Source: Paramacrobiotus metropolitanus | Lineage: Eukaryota; Tardigrada; Eutardigrada; Parachela; Macrobiotidae | Assembly (NCBI RefSeq): GCF_019649055.1 | Contig: NW_026570296.1 | Location: 124,001 to 188,000 of the forward strand | Direction of reading: 5' to 3' | DNA length: 64,000 nucleotides | In this document: positions 20,901 to 31,526 of the stretch, piece by piece | Layout of the letters: every line of letters begins with the position of its first letter | Position numbering within the stretch: the stretch's first letter is position 1 | Position numbers and translations under genes: made by a program | The notes under the pieces: generated by a model | Database searches by the model: none | What the model saw: the letters and a program-made list of their open reading frames with translations, nothing else | What the model was told of the DNA's origin: nothing

Positions 20901-23158
20901 TGTTCACCTGAATTCGTAATACTGAAAACTTCTTCCTCAAAAATTCTGCCGTTATTTTGTCCGCGAAAATTCTGATTATTCGCAATTACCGGTTCATCAA
21001 CGTGACCAAGTAATTTATCATACCGCTTACGTACATCCGCTAATTCTGCATCCCTTACACTACGATTTACTGCCGAATTATCCGTAACTTCTCTCTGCTG
21101 GGCGGTGGACTGAGATACACCCCCGCAAACTTGCTTACCGCCACCTGCTGGCTGACTATTATTCGGCTGATTTTCTGAACTACTTACGTCTGCATAACAG
21201 ATCGAATCTGACACTCTCGGCCATTTTCTCACCGCATAATCCATTTCCGTCTGACAAATATCGACTGGTGCACCGATGTACACATTATGCGCTGTCTTAT
21301 ACGGAAGAAATTCCGCATACGGGGCAAAACCCAACATATTCGCTTGCATTAAAGCCGGGATCGACTTACCATAATACGTATGCACTGGAGCTAACTCAAC
21401 GAAATTATGCTCTCTGACAATCTCATCCATGTCGCAAGTCTTCCTTAACGCATTCTCATGTAATTTGGCTAACGAATTCTGACGAATCATACGCCAAGTC
21501 ATCGAACTGAAGTCCAAAATGAAAGGTTTCGTGACGAAAAAGTCCATTCCCGAAATAATATGATCACGATCGCAATTTGTGCTTACCAAACACGTATGTT
21601 CAAATGCCGTACCGAATTCATGGATAGTAATTAAAGTCGACAGAGGTTCAACTGCATGCTGACCGTTATATGCCGTATTTACCAACATACCCTTGACATG
21701 AGTCGGACATTGAAAAATGTACAAATCTAACTTCTTCGCTAACCGAAAAGGAATTATCGAAATACTCGAACCTGTATCGATCATGACCTTAACCTGTTTG
21801 TAATTAACGTCAATCGTACAATACCACGCCTGCGCGTCTAACGTCGGCTTATGAATTACCAATTCTGACGCTGGATACTTCGACATGTCAATTACTTCCG
21901 TCGTATTACACTGCGCTGGTTTCTTCTGCCATACATACTCGAATTCATTCACATTTACCTGCGCACCGTAACGTCGCAACATTTCCATAGTCGGTTCGAT
22001 GAGACGAGGATACGCTAAAGGTCGCTGACATGCTAACGCTGCATGCAAATCATGACACTTATAGCAAGTTTCCCTACCATTCGACAATCTCCACTTGTCT
22101 CTCTGAATTTGACTCTCATTAAACTGACCATTATTCTGCTGCTGATCATTTCGAATATCATTCGAAAAATTTCCGCCGTTATTTCCAAAATTATTACCGC
22201 CATTTCCGAAATTATTATTACCGTTAAACCGAGGACGAAAATTTCCATTACTATTATTTCCATTAAAACCGCCGCGATTACCATTCTGAAATCTCGGTCT
22301 GAAATTATTCTGTCCGCAAAAATTATTCATAGGCGCACTTTGCCTAAAATTACCCTGATTCTGAAAATTCTGCGAATTCATCATATTCTGATTATTCTGC
22401 AAAGGCTGAAAATTCTGAATTGGCTGACCGCTATTTACCGGAGCCATCGCCATATTAGGCTGCTGTGCCACCTGAACAAAAGACTGCTGATCTGGCATCT
22501 GCACTGGATTCGACATCTGAACTGGGTTCGACAACTGAACTGGAGCATACACTGGTTGCTGTACTGAAGACAACACAGGCTGCTGCAAAACTACCGGATT
22601 CTGATAAACTGGTGGGACCATCTGAACAGGCTGACCACTCCAGTTACCGCCGTTATTATTACCGAAATTACCATACTGACGTGTATAATTTCCACGCCCT
22701 GAATACTGACCACGGAATGAATTACCTCGCGCTGCATAATTACCGCGACTTCCATAGTTACCACGGCCACCTCTGAAAGTGCCGCTAAATCCGCTGAAAC
22801 TATTGTTACCGCCTGAACTTACACGCTGAGTTTCAGGAGACTTTTTCTCACCACCGAGAATATTCTGTAGTTTTTCCAACTCTCTCATGTGCTTAATTAA
22901 TTTGTACGGATCAGTAATATTCATGATAAATAAATGCCTATACCAATCTGGCTTATTACTTTTCAATCCTTCAAGCAAAATGCTAGTTTTCTCAATATCG
23001 CCTAATTCCAAATCGTTAAACCACTTAATGAAACTATCCGCATAATTATCGACTGTATCTTCGTCACGAAAAATTCTTGCCGTCATTTCTCTACGAATAT
23101 CTGCTGGAGACGTCGCAATATTAAAATGTTCAAGAATTTCTTTCTTATAAAAATTTTC
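20858..23158 (-). CDS. Element A Gag C-terminus, zinc knuckle and aspartic protease
   Basis: This frame is the direct continuation of the Gag frame after one TAG at 23161-23159. It completes the capsid C-terminal helices, then has an RG/Asn/Gly-rich region at residues 100-320 (numbered from ATG 23086), a CX2CX3HX4C zinc knuckle at 341-353 and a retropepsin-type protease with DTGSS at 437-441 and a downstream 'IISGMDF' motif. The following region matches B ('PFILD..(T/S)MTWR'). The frame breaks at a run of six G where sister copies of the repeat have five. Confidence 0.8.
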   Translation of the reverse strand, partial: ENFYKKEILEHFNIATSPADIRREMTARIFRDEDTVDNYADSFIKWFNDLELGDIEKTSILLEGLKSNKPDWYRHLFIMNITDPYKLIKHMRELEKLQNILGGEKKSPETQRVSSGGNNSFSGFSGTFRGGRGNYGSRGNYAARGNSFRGQYSGRGNYTRQYGNFGNNNGGNWSGQPVQMVPPVYQNPVVLQQPVLSSVQQPVYAPVQLSNPVQMSNPVQMPDQQSFVQVAQQPNMAMAPVNSGQPIQNFQPLQNNQNMMNSQNFQNQGNFRQSAPMNNFCGQNNFRPRFQNGNRGGFNGNNSNGNFRPRFNGNNNFGNGGNNFGNNGGNFSNDIRNDQQQNNGQFNESQIQRDKWRLSNGRETCYKCHDLHAALACQRPLAYPRLIEPTMEMLRRYGAQVNVNEFEYVWQKKPAQCNTTEVIDMSKYPASELVIHKPTLDAQAWYCTIDVNYKQVKVMIDTGSSISIIPFRLAKKLDLYIFQCPTHVKGMLVNTAYNGQHAVEPLSTLITIHEFGTAFEHTCLVSTNCDRDHIISGMDFFVTKPFILDFSSMTWRMIRQNSLAKLHENALRKTCDMDEIVREHNFVELAPVHTYYGKSIPALMQANMLGFAPYAEFLPYKTAHNVYIGAPVDICQTEMDYAVRKWPRVSDSICYADVSSSENQPNNSQPAGGGKQVCGGVSQSTAQQREVTDNSAVNRSVRDAELADVRKRYDKLLGHVDEPVIANNQNFRGQNNGRIFEEEVFSITNSGEQQVCGGCVTASLRG
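21118..21133 (-). repeat. Internal polypurine-tract-like copy
   Basis: Minus-strand CAAGTTTGCGGGGGTG, encoding QVCGG. Same core as the copies at 20814-20899 and 23691-23707. Confidence 0.6.
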
Positions 23159-25669
23159 CTAATCGCGATTTAGTTTATCGCGAAGTAAACCTTGGAACCA
23201 TAATACTGCGTTACCTTTCAGTGCACCAACAACTTGTCTGCACGTATCATTGTCACTCCATCCATTCGACAATCGACACTGATCAACTTGCGTGAGCCAA
23301 TGTTCAATCGAACCTGACTTCCGCTTACCTTCGTACGGTTGTAATTTCATCACATTACTCGGCTTGCTGGAGTTTGCATTCTTCATCGCCTCCGCCATAA
23401 TTTTGATCACACCAAGCCAATCTGGATTCGCATTCTGCTGTGCAGCCAAACCACCGACCGGCGCTGCATTCACGTCTTCCATGTCGACATTACCGTCCTC
23501 ATCGATACCGTTATTTACCGGTATTTCAACATTAATCAAGGGAACATGCCCTACGTTAACCGCCTGCGTATGCCGCCTATCTTGCGACTGATGCCTAACA
23601 CGAGATGCTGCCGAACGAGGCTGATCTGATCTCGGTTCGTTTAACTGACCACTGTCATTACGCGAAGCTAAGGGAACTCGGAGAGAGTTTTCACCCCCGC
23701 AAACTTGATTGCTGCTGCTACCGACTGAATTACCCGCGTTAAACTGACTGCTTCTGCTACCATGATTATTCAGAGTACCACTCGGTACAAAACCCTGAGA
23801 CTGACCTGACATCTGCGCAATATTACTGTAAGCCGGTGGCTGATTAAAGGCCAAGTTACCCGTGCCTACACGAACTTCAGGTTCAAAATTCCACTCTCTT
23901 TCATGCGAAATCTGATTACCTTTCAATTCTTCTGCTTCAACTCGCAATTTTTCCATACGCTGCATTAGATCGAGAATTTCGGAATCTTTACCGTCAATTC
24001 TGACACCAACTGAATGAATTAATTTCTCTTTCTCTTCAAGCGTTGCATTAAGCTTGCGTTCCCTACTCAAAGCCGATTTCAAATCTTTTTCCGCAACAAT
24101 TTTCGCATTACATTCCAATTTACAATTAACTTTTAACTGCTCAATTTCCAGAAGCAATTTCTTCTCAATTTCTTTGAAAACAGCTAAAGCCTGCAAATTA
24201 CTCGAACCAAGTGATTTCGATGCTTCTGCCTTAACTTTCTGCAAATGTTCATTTGCTGACCGCAACTGAGCACTAAGCTCCTGATTTTCCAAAATTAATT
24301 TCGACGACTGAGAATCTTCCTCCTCAAGATCGCGAATACGTTTTTCATTCACCTGACACTTACTCGAAAGTGCACGAACATTTTTCTCATGTTCTGCATT
24401 ACTTGCCTGAACTGCCGTTAACTGCTGCCTTAGAGCCGAAATATCACCGTGTAATTTATTTTTCAATTCATCGTCTTTAGTCAAAATTTTGTTCAACCGA
24501 TCAATTTCACTGCTATTTTGCAACTGCCTAAGACACAATGCAACATAATTTTTTGTACACCGAATCATAGTACCCAATGAATCACGAGTGACTGCTAATG
24601 CCTCTTGCTCCGATTTTGAAGCTTTCAACTTAGCGTCCACCTCACTTACTTCTTGCGCAAATTCCTGATTTAAGGGATCAAAATCATTTTCAAAAATAAA
24701 ATGCCGCAAATCTGACTGAAGAGGATGCAAAAGATTATTCACATTTTCATCAAAAGGAATATCTTCATCCAACAATGACTTTTCACAATTAAACGCTGTA
24801 TTATTTTCATCATCTGAATTTTCAGAAAAAGGAGTTCCTTCTCTCATCGTAATATTACCAAGGAAATTACTGCCAACCGTATTATTATTCTGATCATTGC
24901 TCATAGCGATCACGCGTTCATCGCTTACTTGAGCCGCTGCACTACGTTCTCTCGCCATATTGGACGGAGTTACAAAATTCCCTACCGCTACCGAATTCAA
25001 ATTTTCAACTGCATTTCCAACTACTTCTGCATTCTGCACATTTACTGACTGCCCTACTGAGTGTGGAATTACCAGTTGCGACATCACCGATCTCCTCGGA
25101 TCCACCACTTGATCTGGATTTACCACTGACGGAGTTACCTGTTCCCCAGGATTAACCGTACCAACTGACTGACTTGAAATCAACTGCATATTGGACAGAG
25201 TCATGCCATTTTTCTGTGCACTCGAAGCCGAACTATCTTCCAAGTCCAACAACGACTCACTTACCGCATTCCCAGAATTCTCAATAATTGCCGAGGCGTT
25301 TAACGGCCCATCTGACATAACTATGGTATCCCGAGATTTCTTACCAGTACCTGACTCCTTTCTTTGCTGAACTTCTGCCTCGTACGCAGTGACATTCAAG
25401 GTCGCCCATTCTTTCGCTGCTTTAAACTCTGCTTCTGACATATTCAAATAAGCTGACGGGATAGACCGTTCGTGCGAGAACCAAGTGCTATAGTAACTCG
25501 GAGCTAACCCTACTGCCCTATACATTAAGCCAAGGGGAACTTTCTTCGGAAACTGAAAACGAGTATCGAACTCGCTTTCAACCGCTTTCGACTGCAATCT
25601 ATCTGATTCGATTTTTCTCAATGGCCAAACGCCATCTCGTTTCACAGTTAAATCTGCTGATTCTGACAT
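23159..25669 (-). CDS. Element A Gag with long coiled coil and N-terminal capsid part
   Basis: The ORF is 836 codons from ATG 25669; the open frame extends 43 codons further 5', but this start precedes the conserved-looking part. The order is polar N-terminus, low-complexity Ser/Asn/Val region, a long heptad-rich coiled coil at about residues 345-585, a QVCGG repeat at 655, an acidic patch, and the start of a retrotransposon capsid domain from about 773 ('SIEHWLTQVDQC', 'LKGNAVLWFQGLL'). It is interrupted by TAG at 23161-23159 in the middle of capsid, with the same frame continuing. A coiled coil of this length ahead of capsid is unusual in Ty3/Gypsy Gag. Confidence 0.8.
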   Translation of the reverse strand: MSESADLTVKRDGVWPLRKIESDRLQSKAVESEFDTRFQFPKKVPLGLMYRAVGLAPSYYSTWFSHERSIPSAYLNMSEAEFKAAKEWATLNVTAYEAEVQQRKESGTGKKSRDTIVMSDGPLNASAIIENSGNAVSESLLDLEDSSASSAQKNGMTLSNMQLISSQSVGTVNPGEQVTPSVVNPDQVVDPRRSVMSQLVIPHSVGQSVNVQNAEVVGNAVENLNSVAVGNFVTPSNMARERSAAAQVSDERVIAMSNDQNNNTVGSNFLGNITMREGTPFSENSDDENNTAFNCEKSLLDEDIPFDENVNNLLHPLQSDLRHFIFENDFDPLNQEFAQEVSEVDAKLKASKSEQEALAVTRDSLGTMIRCTKNYVALCLRQLQNSSEIDRLNKILTKDDELKNKLHGDISALRQQLTAVQASNAEHEKNVRALSSKCQVNEKRIRDLEEEDSQSSKLILENQELSAQLRSANEHLQKVKAEASKSLGSSNLQALAVFKEIEKKLLLEIEQLKVNCKLECNAKIVAEKDLKSALSRERKLNATLEEKEKLIHSVGVRIDGKDSEILDLMQRMEKLRVEAEELKGNQISHEREWNFEPEVRVGTGNLAFNQPPAYSNIAQMSGQSQGFVPSGTLNNHGSRSSQFNAGNSVGSSSNQVCGGENSLRVPLASRNDSGQLNEPRSDQPRSAASRVRHQSQDRRHTQAVNVGHVPLINVEIPVNNGIDEDGNVDMEDVNAAPVGGLAAQQNANPDWLGVIKIMAEAMKNANSSKPSNVMKLQPYEGKRKSGSIEHWLTQVDQCRLSNGWSDNDTCRQVVGALKGNAVLWFQGLLRDKLNRD
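23691..23707 (-). repeat. Internal polypurine-tract-like copy in gag
   Basis: Minus-strand CAAGTTTGCGGGGGTGA, encoding QVCGGE inside Gag. It shares its core with the copies near 20.8-21.1 kb. Confidence 0.55.
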
Positions 25670-26646
25670 TTTGTTTGCACTGCAACCGCGACTAACCTTA
25701 CCAATTACAACTGGATTCAGAAAGTGAAAGTTACACTGTTCCCGTTGATTGACGAATCGACCAACTCGTATGACCCACGGCTCTTGACAGAGATACACGT
25801 GCGCTACTCAAAGCTGTGACTCCTGACAACACCGTTTCGTTAGGACGACGCTGACTCAATACCAACTTCCGCGGTACCGAAACAACACGTCCGAAAATCT
25901 CGTTGCTACAACACGCACTCAAGCATGTGTAAACAACTCGTATTTACAGCTGACCTTTAAGGTTTCAACTGCTATTTCGTATTTTACCCGCTAGTTACGA
26001 CACTGTGACTGATTTCCAGTTAACAGTGACACTGCGTTACACAACAAGAGACAGCTATATCTGCTCTGTTGATTACCGAAAATTTTCCAAAATCGTAGTA
26101 CGATGGCTACTCCGCTAGCTCGGATACGCCATATTTACCAAAATTCGACATTTTACGAAGATTCAGTATTAGAGAACGGCTAAAAGTACACTGCGAATTT
26201 TCGCACGTTTGACTTACAATTCCACTCAGCTAATCCTGTTGGTTCTGCCGTTCAAATTCACGTAGTCTTTCTGGCTTGCCCGGTTCAGAAAAGAAAAATA
26301 AAATGAAAGGAAATTTTGACCTCGAATGGTCTTACGGTGCTTTTTCAATCATAGACACGTAAAGTGCCGCATACACGAACAGTTTTCAAGTGCCTATACT
26401 GTTCTCAGTCCGTATTGTCACCCAAAATATATATCGCTAAGTGCGAATCAATCTATACATCAATCAACCGGGGGACTCGGTTACCCTAGGTCAGTACTGG
26501 AACGCAGACCTCCTGCACCACACTAGTGGCTCCTAACGGACTTTCTTAAATGTGGGCTCTCTCGAGTTGACCACCAACCATCCTGCACCATCAATTTAAT
26601 TGTACTATCAAATTAAATTAAACTTTCTGCTCCATCGGGAAAGTTT
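25670..26646 (-). other. 5' leader of element A
   Basis: This is about 1 kb of untranslated leader between the primer-binding site and the Gag start. Packaging or dimerisation signals would be expected here, but none can be named from sequence. Short ORFs on both strands look incidental. Confidence 0.5.
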
Positions 26647-26664
26647 GAACCACGGAGGGCGCCA
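26647..26664 (-). promoter_or_regulatory. Primer-binding site of element A
   Basis: Immediately inside the 5' LTR the minus strand reads TGGCGCCCTCCGTGGTTC. TGG complements a tRNA CCA end, and TGGCGCCC is a frequent start of Ty3/Gypsy primer sites. The primer tRNA cannot be assigned without the host tRNA set. Confidence 0.7.
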
Positions 26665-27458
26665 TGTTGTGCAATAGGGAAAATGAAAGACGTTGTATGG
26701 TGTCTGACGTTATCGATACCACTTCCCGGACCACGACCAGTCGGGGGAATAGAGCGACTCTTAATCTCAACTTCTTATGTATTTCATGGAGCGAAAGTTC
26801 AAGGATGTTGATGTACAAGTATGAGATGATATGCAAGGATGAAGAAGAGGATCCGGAACCCGAAAGCCTGCTGAAAGAGAAGACACGAAAGGAAAACACA
26901 AGAGGGATGCGTGAAGTGATACGTTACCTGTCCGACGCTAGATGGTAGCTGAAGCGTATGAGAAATCCATCAACCTGGCGCTACAGGGCATGAAGATCGA
27001 AGGGACCGAAAGGTCAAGGCAAACAAGTGGGATCAAGTGGGTAACCTGTAACGTCACGAGACTATCCGAAGATGATAATGCACGTCGACGAAGTAGAGGA
27101 ATGACCCCTGACGATAGGTGAAAGGTCACCCAGAGGTCAGTTTGAACAGCCTCACTTGGAAAGAGAAGACCAGAGCAAAAGCCTGAAGTTAATCAGATCG
27201 AGTAACAAGACTACTTTTGTTGGGATTACAACTCTTGACATTTGTGTGGGCGACGAGCGCCTTATATAGCCGTTGGCACCGCAAGTGCTGGCTCTTCGTA
27301 CGCGCAGGTACGGGTCTGAGAACAATAGGGATTTAGAATCTAACCAATAAGAGACATCTAAGGACACGTGGACTAATCACACCGCTGCACAACTACACGT
27401 GGACTAATGAGAACATCAGGTCAACTAATACACTAGAACAATAGGTTGAGCTACGTCA
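26665..27458 (-). repeat. 5' LTR of element A
   Basis: On plus it starts TGTTGTGCAATAG at the primer site and ends ...CTACGTCA, giving TG...CA termini on both strands. A TATA box (minus GCTATATAAG) lies at 27270-27261. Blocks at 26718-26775 (CCACTTCCCGGACC..., GACTCTTAA) match the solo LTR at 36424-36991, and the outer end CTACGTCA matches CATACGTCA of the solo LTR and of B's 3' LTR. The length of about 794 bp is tentative because the partner LTR is not in the window. Confidence 0.65.
27261..27270 (-). promoter_or_regulatory. LTR TATA box, element A
   Basis: GCTATATAAG on the minus strand inside the 5' LTR, in the correct orientation to transcribe gag-pol. The other LTRs have equivalents near 45534-45524 and 36840-36832. 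Confidence 0.55.
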
Positions 27459-28618
27459 TCGAAGCGCGGTCACGTCGAAATGGCAAGTCGCGGTCAAAGT
27501 TCTCTGCTGGGGATTTCTAAGAAGTCGATACTCGGAGTCGCGGTCATGACTCGCGTAGAAGTTGTAGTAAAGCCTAGGCCTTAGTAGTAGGAGTAGAAGT
27601 AGTAAAGTAGTACCGATGTGTACTAAGGGACGCCAGTACACGTCAGTAGACATCAGCTGCATGATCATCTGCGTAAAGCGCATCATCACCGGAACGCCGT
27701 AACCGATTCTCGTGAAACCCCGACAAAGTTGTTATTTATTTTGCAACATATATACTGAACACTCGCATTATTTCACGTTGGTTTACATGGCAAAATTATG
27801 TTTGTGCTACACCGCTTTTATAAACGCTTAAATAGTACCGCGTTTACAGCCGCGGAAGCGATCGATAAATCTACGGACGAGAGGATAGGATGCAACCATG
27901 CACAGCATTATGCGGGACCGGCAGCTCTTTCTGATAAACGGCGAGTGAGTTATGCTGTTCTGCCGATATATGCTACCAGTACGGTGTAGGATATTTTACC
28001 CTTCGCGTAAATCGTTGCTGCAGCAGGCTCGCGTGGTTCGGGAAAAACTTTCATCAGTCGACGTAAGTCAGTGATTGACTGGATGATATCTTTATCGAAA
28101 GCGAAAGCCAGCTCGTCGTTCCCATATTCCTGCAGGTTGAATTCCGTCCGTAAACACGTGGGAACGCTGGTTTGAATGGCGTGCCAGGATCAACACACGC
28201 TTCGGCAGTTAACTTGGTCCCGAAATTCCAGGAAGAAAAATATACACCGAAAGACGTCTACTGGTAGATCATCGTTTATACACGGTTGGTAGTGGTACCG
28301 TGTTGTGGGTGATCTGGAAGCCTAAAAAAGCGATCGGTTTTTAAATTGCTGCAGGAGAGGGGCGCATAATAAGTGTCTTACTGATAGTTACGTTTTATGC
28401 TTTGGCCATTTAGTCAAAGGTAAGTACAATGTTTTCTGCTACCTTATACCAGGCGCAGAATTTGGAAAAGAAGTCCTTCCTACTTCCTTTTTCTCCAGCT
28501 GTCCTGCCATTTTTTAATCGATCGGCAGCTTGCCGTGCAGCCATGGCCCGAAATACTTCGATCTTCGAAAACAAAATTAATTTAAGCACCAGTAGTTTTA
28601 TCATACTCACATGAAAAA
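27459..28618. other. Host flank with duplicated non-coding block
   Basis: No gene is supported. GTCGCGGTCA-like repeats occur near 27468, 27487 and 27537. Bases about 27860-28000 (TATGCGGGACCGGCA..., GGTGTAGGATAT) match about 34790-34930, just upstream of the DVQD gene at 35053, so this may be a duplicated promoter or 5' UTR of that family left behind after gene loss. Confidence 0.45.
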
Positions 28619-29872
28619 AAGAATGCGGCATAGAATGCCGTTTCTATGCAGTATGCTATGCCGCTGAGCGAAATCGAAGCGCAGTCAGAGACTACGTTAC
28701 TATGCGTTCGCTATGCCGCAGGAGTCGTGTTAGCGCGATTCCGATTGGCTAGTACACGCCAGCCATCCCATCGGTAATCTGACAATTATGATTGGCTGAG
28801 CGAAGGTAACGCTCATTGGACAGTGCAGCGGCTCCTATTGGTCGAATTAACCAAAATGCTGTTTGCATGCCCGTTTGTATTGGTTTAATAAGGCTGTTTT
28901 CAGCCCGCTGATAAACAGTCGTGACGTTTTATTCGAGGCGGCAGCGATATCTTGGTCAAAGGAATTTTTATTGAAAATTTATGATAGCACATCCGTTATA
29001 AACAAAACATTAAATCAAATAAGTAGCCAGGAATTCCAGAAAAATAATAAGTACATAACTGAGATCAGCAAAGCGCGTATTTCACCACCGCTGAAACAGA
29101 AACACAGACTTTGAGTCTTGCACAACCACTTGCTATTAAGAAAACATTTCACTGGGTTTCATGGAGGTTCTTCAAAAACAGGAACTCCCGTGTCTTCTGC
29201 AGTAAATCCACGCGCTCCGCTCTTCGGGGATTGCTTCTGCACAAATTAGAAGCTGTATAAACATTGGGAGTATGATTAACAACGTAACGTTCGAAAATTT
29301 CTGAGATCAAAATACGCGCTGCCTGCAATAGTACAGTATCACAGACTGCAGATGTTTTCTGGGGAATAACACCTTTTTACAGAAAAGATTCCTTACCCGT
29401 TGAAAATCGAACGGCGACGTTGCAGGTTACATCATAACAGGATAAAGCGATGGATACGAGTTCCACACTTGTTAGCAAATGAAGTCCCAAAGCAGAATTG
29501 CAATGATTCTCGTAAAGCATTGCAAACTGACAGGAATTCCCGATGGTCGTACAAAACCATGTAATTTTAACATTGACAGCAGATATAAAGGGAAATCCAC
29601 TACTCCTGTGTGTCTAATTTGTTTATAGGAAAACTCAAAAAGTTTCTAAGTTTTAGCAGACGTTGCAGTTGCCACGGGCATTGCAGACTGGAGTAGCTGG
29701 TGCACGCAGCGCGCTGTAGATCTGTACGTACGAAAGTTTAAGTGGGCAGTGCATGGCAGGCGCACTTGTGAGAGAGCCAATCGGAATTGATAAAATATTT
29801 CGCTAAGCGGCATAGTAAGCCGCGTAGTGTGCCGGATACTTTGCGGCACACTATGCGGCATAGTGGGCTCTT
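28619..29872. mobile_element. Putative 1.25-kb non-autonomous TIR element
   Basis: The left end (28621-28674) and right end (29797-29870) are imperfect inverted repeats rich in GCGGCATAG. CTATGCCGCTGAGCGAAAT at 28656-28674 matches the reverse complement of 29797-29815. No transposase ORF lies between. Target-site duplications are not clear, so the boundaries are approximate. Confidence 0.4.
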
Positions 29873-30232
29873 ATCGAAAATACTGCCTTGGACCGATTTT
29901 CGTGTGAGATAGATCGGCACAATAATATGCCAAAGCTACGCTAATTATATACAGAGAGTTAAATAAAGGTTTTCAAACCGCAAGTCATTATGAAGTAAAG
30001 GTAACGGGAACTGCTCAGGTTAAGCTCATTTAAGCCGTAAGAATGCGTTTTTACGATTTAATGTTCTGTAACTTCCTTGCTTACAGGAGAAATTTGCATT
30101 GAGGATTAAAGATGATAGTGACGCTCATGCAATTACAATACTACGAATACTACGAAATTGTCGGCTTTCGCATTGATTTTGTACGTACCGTTTGCCTCGG
30201 GAACCATTCGTAACGGTCATAGCAGTTAATAT
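29873..30232. other. Host spacer, nothing recognised
   Basis: This AT-rich spacer lies between two mobile elements. No gene or repeat was identified. Confidence 0.35.
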
Positions 30233-30585
30233 TGTGAAGGGCTCAGAGTGGTCAGGGGAAGTGCTGTACTGTCTGTCTAAACTACTGCACGTAAACGAAG
30301 CGTCTGCGTCTGACTGGATACCGGTATCTTTACTCATCTTGATCTTCTGATACATAGATCTAAACTCATGCAACTCCCAAGGTCTAACAGCAGCCTTGAA
30401 CTGCTTATATACTTTCTTACTGCACATCAGAATGTTCTAGAACAGCGTGCATGCGTCAGCATGCACCGGAAATAGACAATGCCAAATATGTAGATCGCAG
30501 AGCGCGACTCTACAAGCGTGCATGCGTCAGCATGCACCGGAAATAGACAATGCCAAATATGTAGATCGCAGAGCGCGACTCTACA
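30233..30585 (-). repeat. 3' LTR of mini-element
   Basis: 353 bp, with an internal tandem duplication of a unit of about 70 bp (GCGTGCATGCGTCAGCATGC...CGCGACTCTACA) from about 30444. An ORF inside it (Met-Cys-Ser-Lys...) is part of the LTR and is probably not a gene. Confidence 0.7.
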
Positions 30586-31526
30586 TTGCTCTCCTTTCAA
30601 AAGAAGATCGTCCTCGATCTTGATTAGTTTTCAATATTTTGTTATTAATACTTTGTAAAGTTAGTAAAAAAAATTAATCAATTCCATTCCGAATCGACAG
30701 TCCAATTCGTGAGTAAAACCAGGAAAACCTCCCGAACAGGAAAACTGATCCGCAAGGGAATTTCAGTTAAAATTGCAACTGGTGTAGACTCCAAATCTGT
30801 TGTACCGCGACGTGGCTAAATTTCCTTGAGGAGATGAGATGAGGCGAGGGTATGAGCACCTCGTAGAAAGGTCATCCAAGTTTGGTGCACAGAATTAAGT
30901 CTCTGTTGAGAAAAAAAATTTCAAGAATTTGCCGAGCTGCTTGTGAGAAATTTGTAGAGACGATTTCGATGAAGTTGATGACAGAAGTAAAGAGAGACTC
31001 TGCTGGCTGCAAAGAGATGGTAGGTATTGTTAATCGCGAAGAGTTCATGGGTTGATTCGGATAACTAAGACGCCAGATCAGACTTAGATATAAATCTGAG
31101 ACGCATGCAGTGACAAAAAAAATTTAGCTTTGACTTTCTGCTAGTAATAACAGATCAGTAAAAAATGCCATTTAACCTTGACATTACCAATGATAACACC
31201 CGTACCGCCAAGACATAACTGGGCAATAATCGCACTCAGTATTCTGAGGTTTAACACAACGACCAGCATTGGCCAACAAAACTCAAGAAACATTTTCGGC
31301 AAAATTGGCCGATAAAAATAAAATCAACGGAGCAATCAACCTCATTAAAACTTAATGAGACAATCCACAATTATGAGGGTAATCAGTGGTACGGAATGCG
31401 TATCTTTGAATGCGTAGCTCAGCCTGAGCAAAACAGAAAAAGAAGAAGACGAAGAAAGAAAAAAAAATATTACTCATCGATTTTTCTTACTGACCAGATG
31501 TTCTATCCTCCGGAGGGGGCTACAGA

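Larger units (their letters stand above)
1..26664 (-). mobile_element. Giant Ty3/Gypsy-like element A, internal region
   Basis: This is the internal part of a giant LTR retroelement in minus orientation. The right end is defined by a primer-binding site at 26647-26664 next to a 5' LTR at 26665. Bases 1-260 resemble the region just inside the 3' LTR of element B (about 45691-45940), including a shared block ATCCGGAAGTCC at 211 and 45869, so the left LTR probably lies just outside the window. Gag, capsid and protease are recognisable, but RT core, RNase H and integrase are absent. Six or more accessory ORFs and many tRNA-like units fill the 3' half. The internal length of about 26.7 kb is several times that of ordinary Ty3/Gypsy elements. 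It is probably non-autonomous and may depend on a B-type relative; that dependence is inference. Confidence 0.75.

Noticed and set aside
22043-22567. 174-residue plus-strand ORF in gag
   Set aside because: Its Ile/Leu/Thr-rich composition is the mirror of the Asn/Gly-rich Gag linker.
23155-23165. Programmed gag-pol stop read-through
   Set aside because: The TAG falls inside the capsid domain rather than between gag and pol, unlike known retroviral read-through sites. It is kept only as part of the wider UAG pattern.
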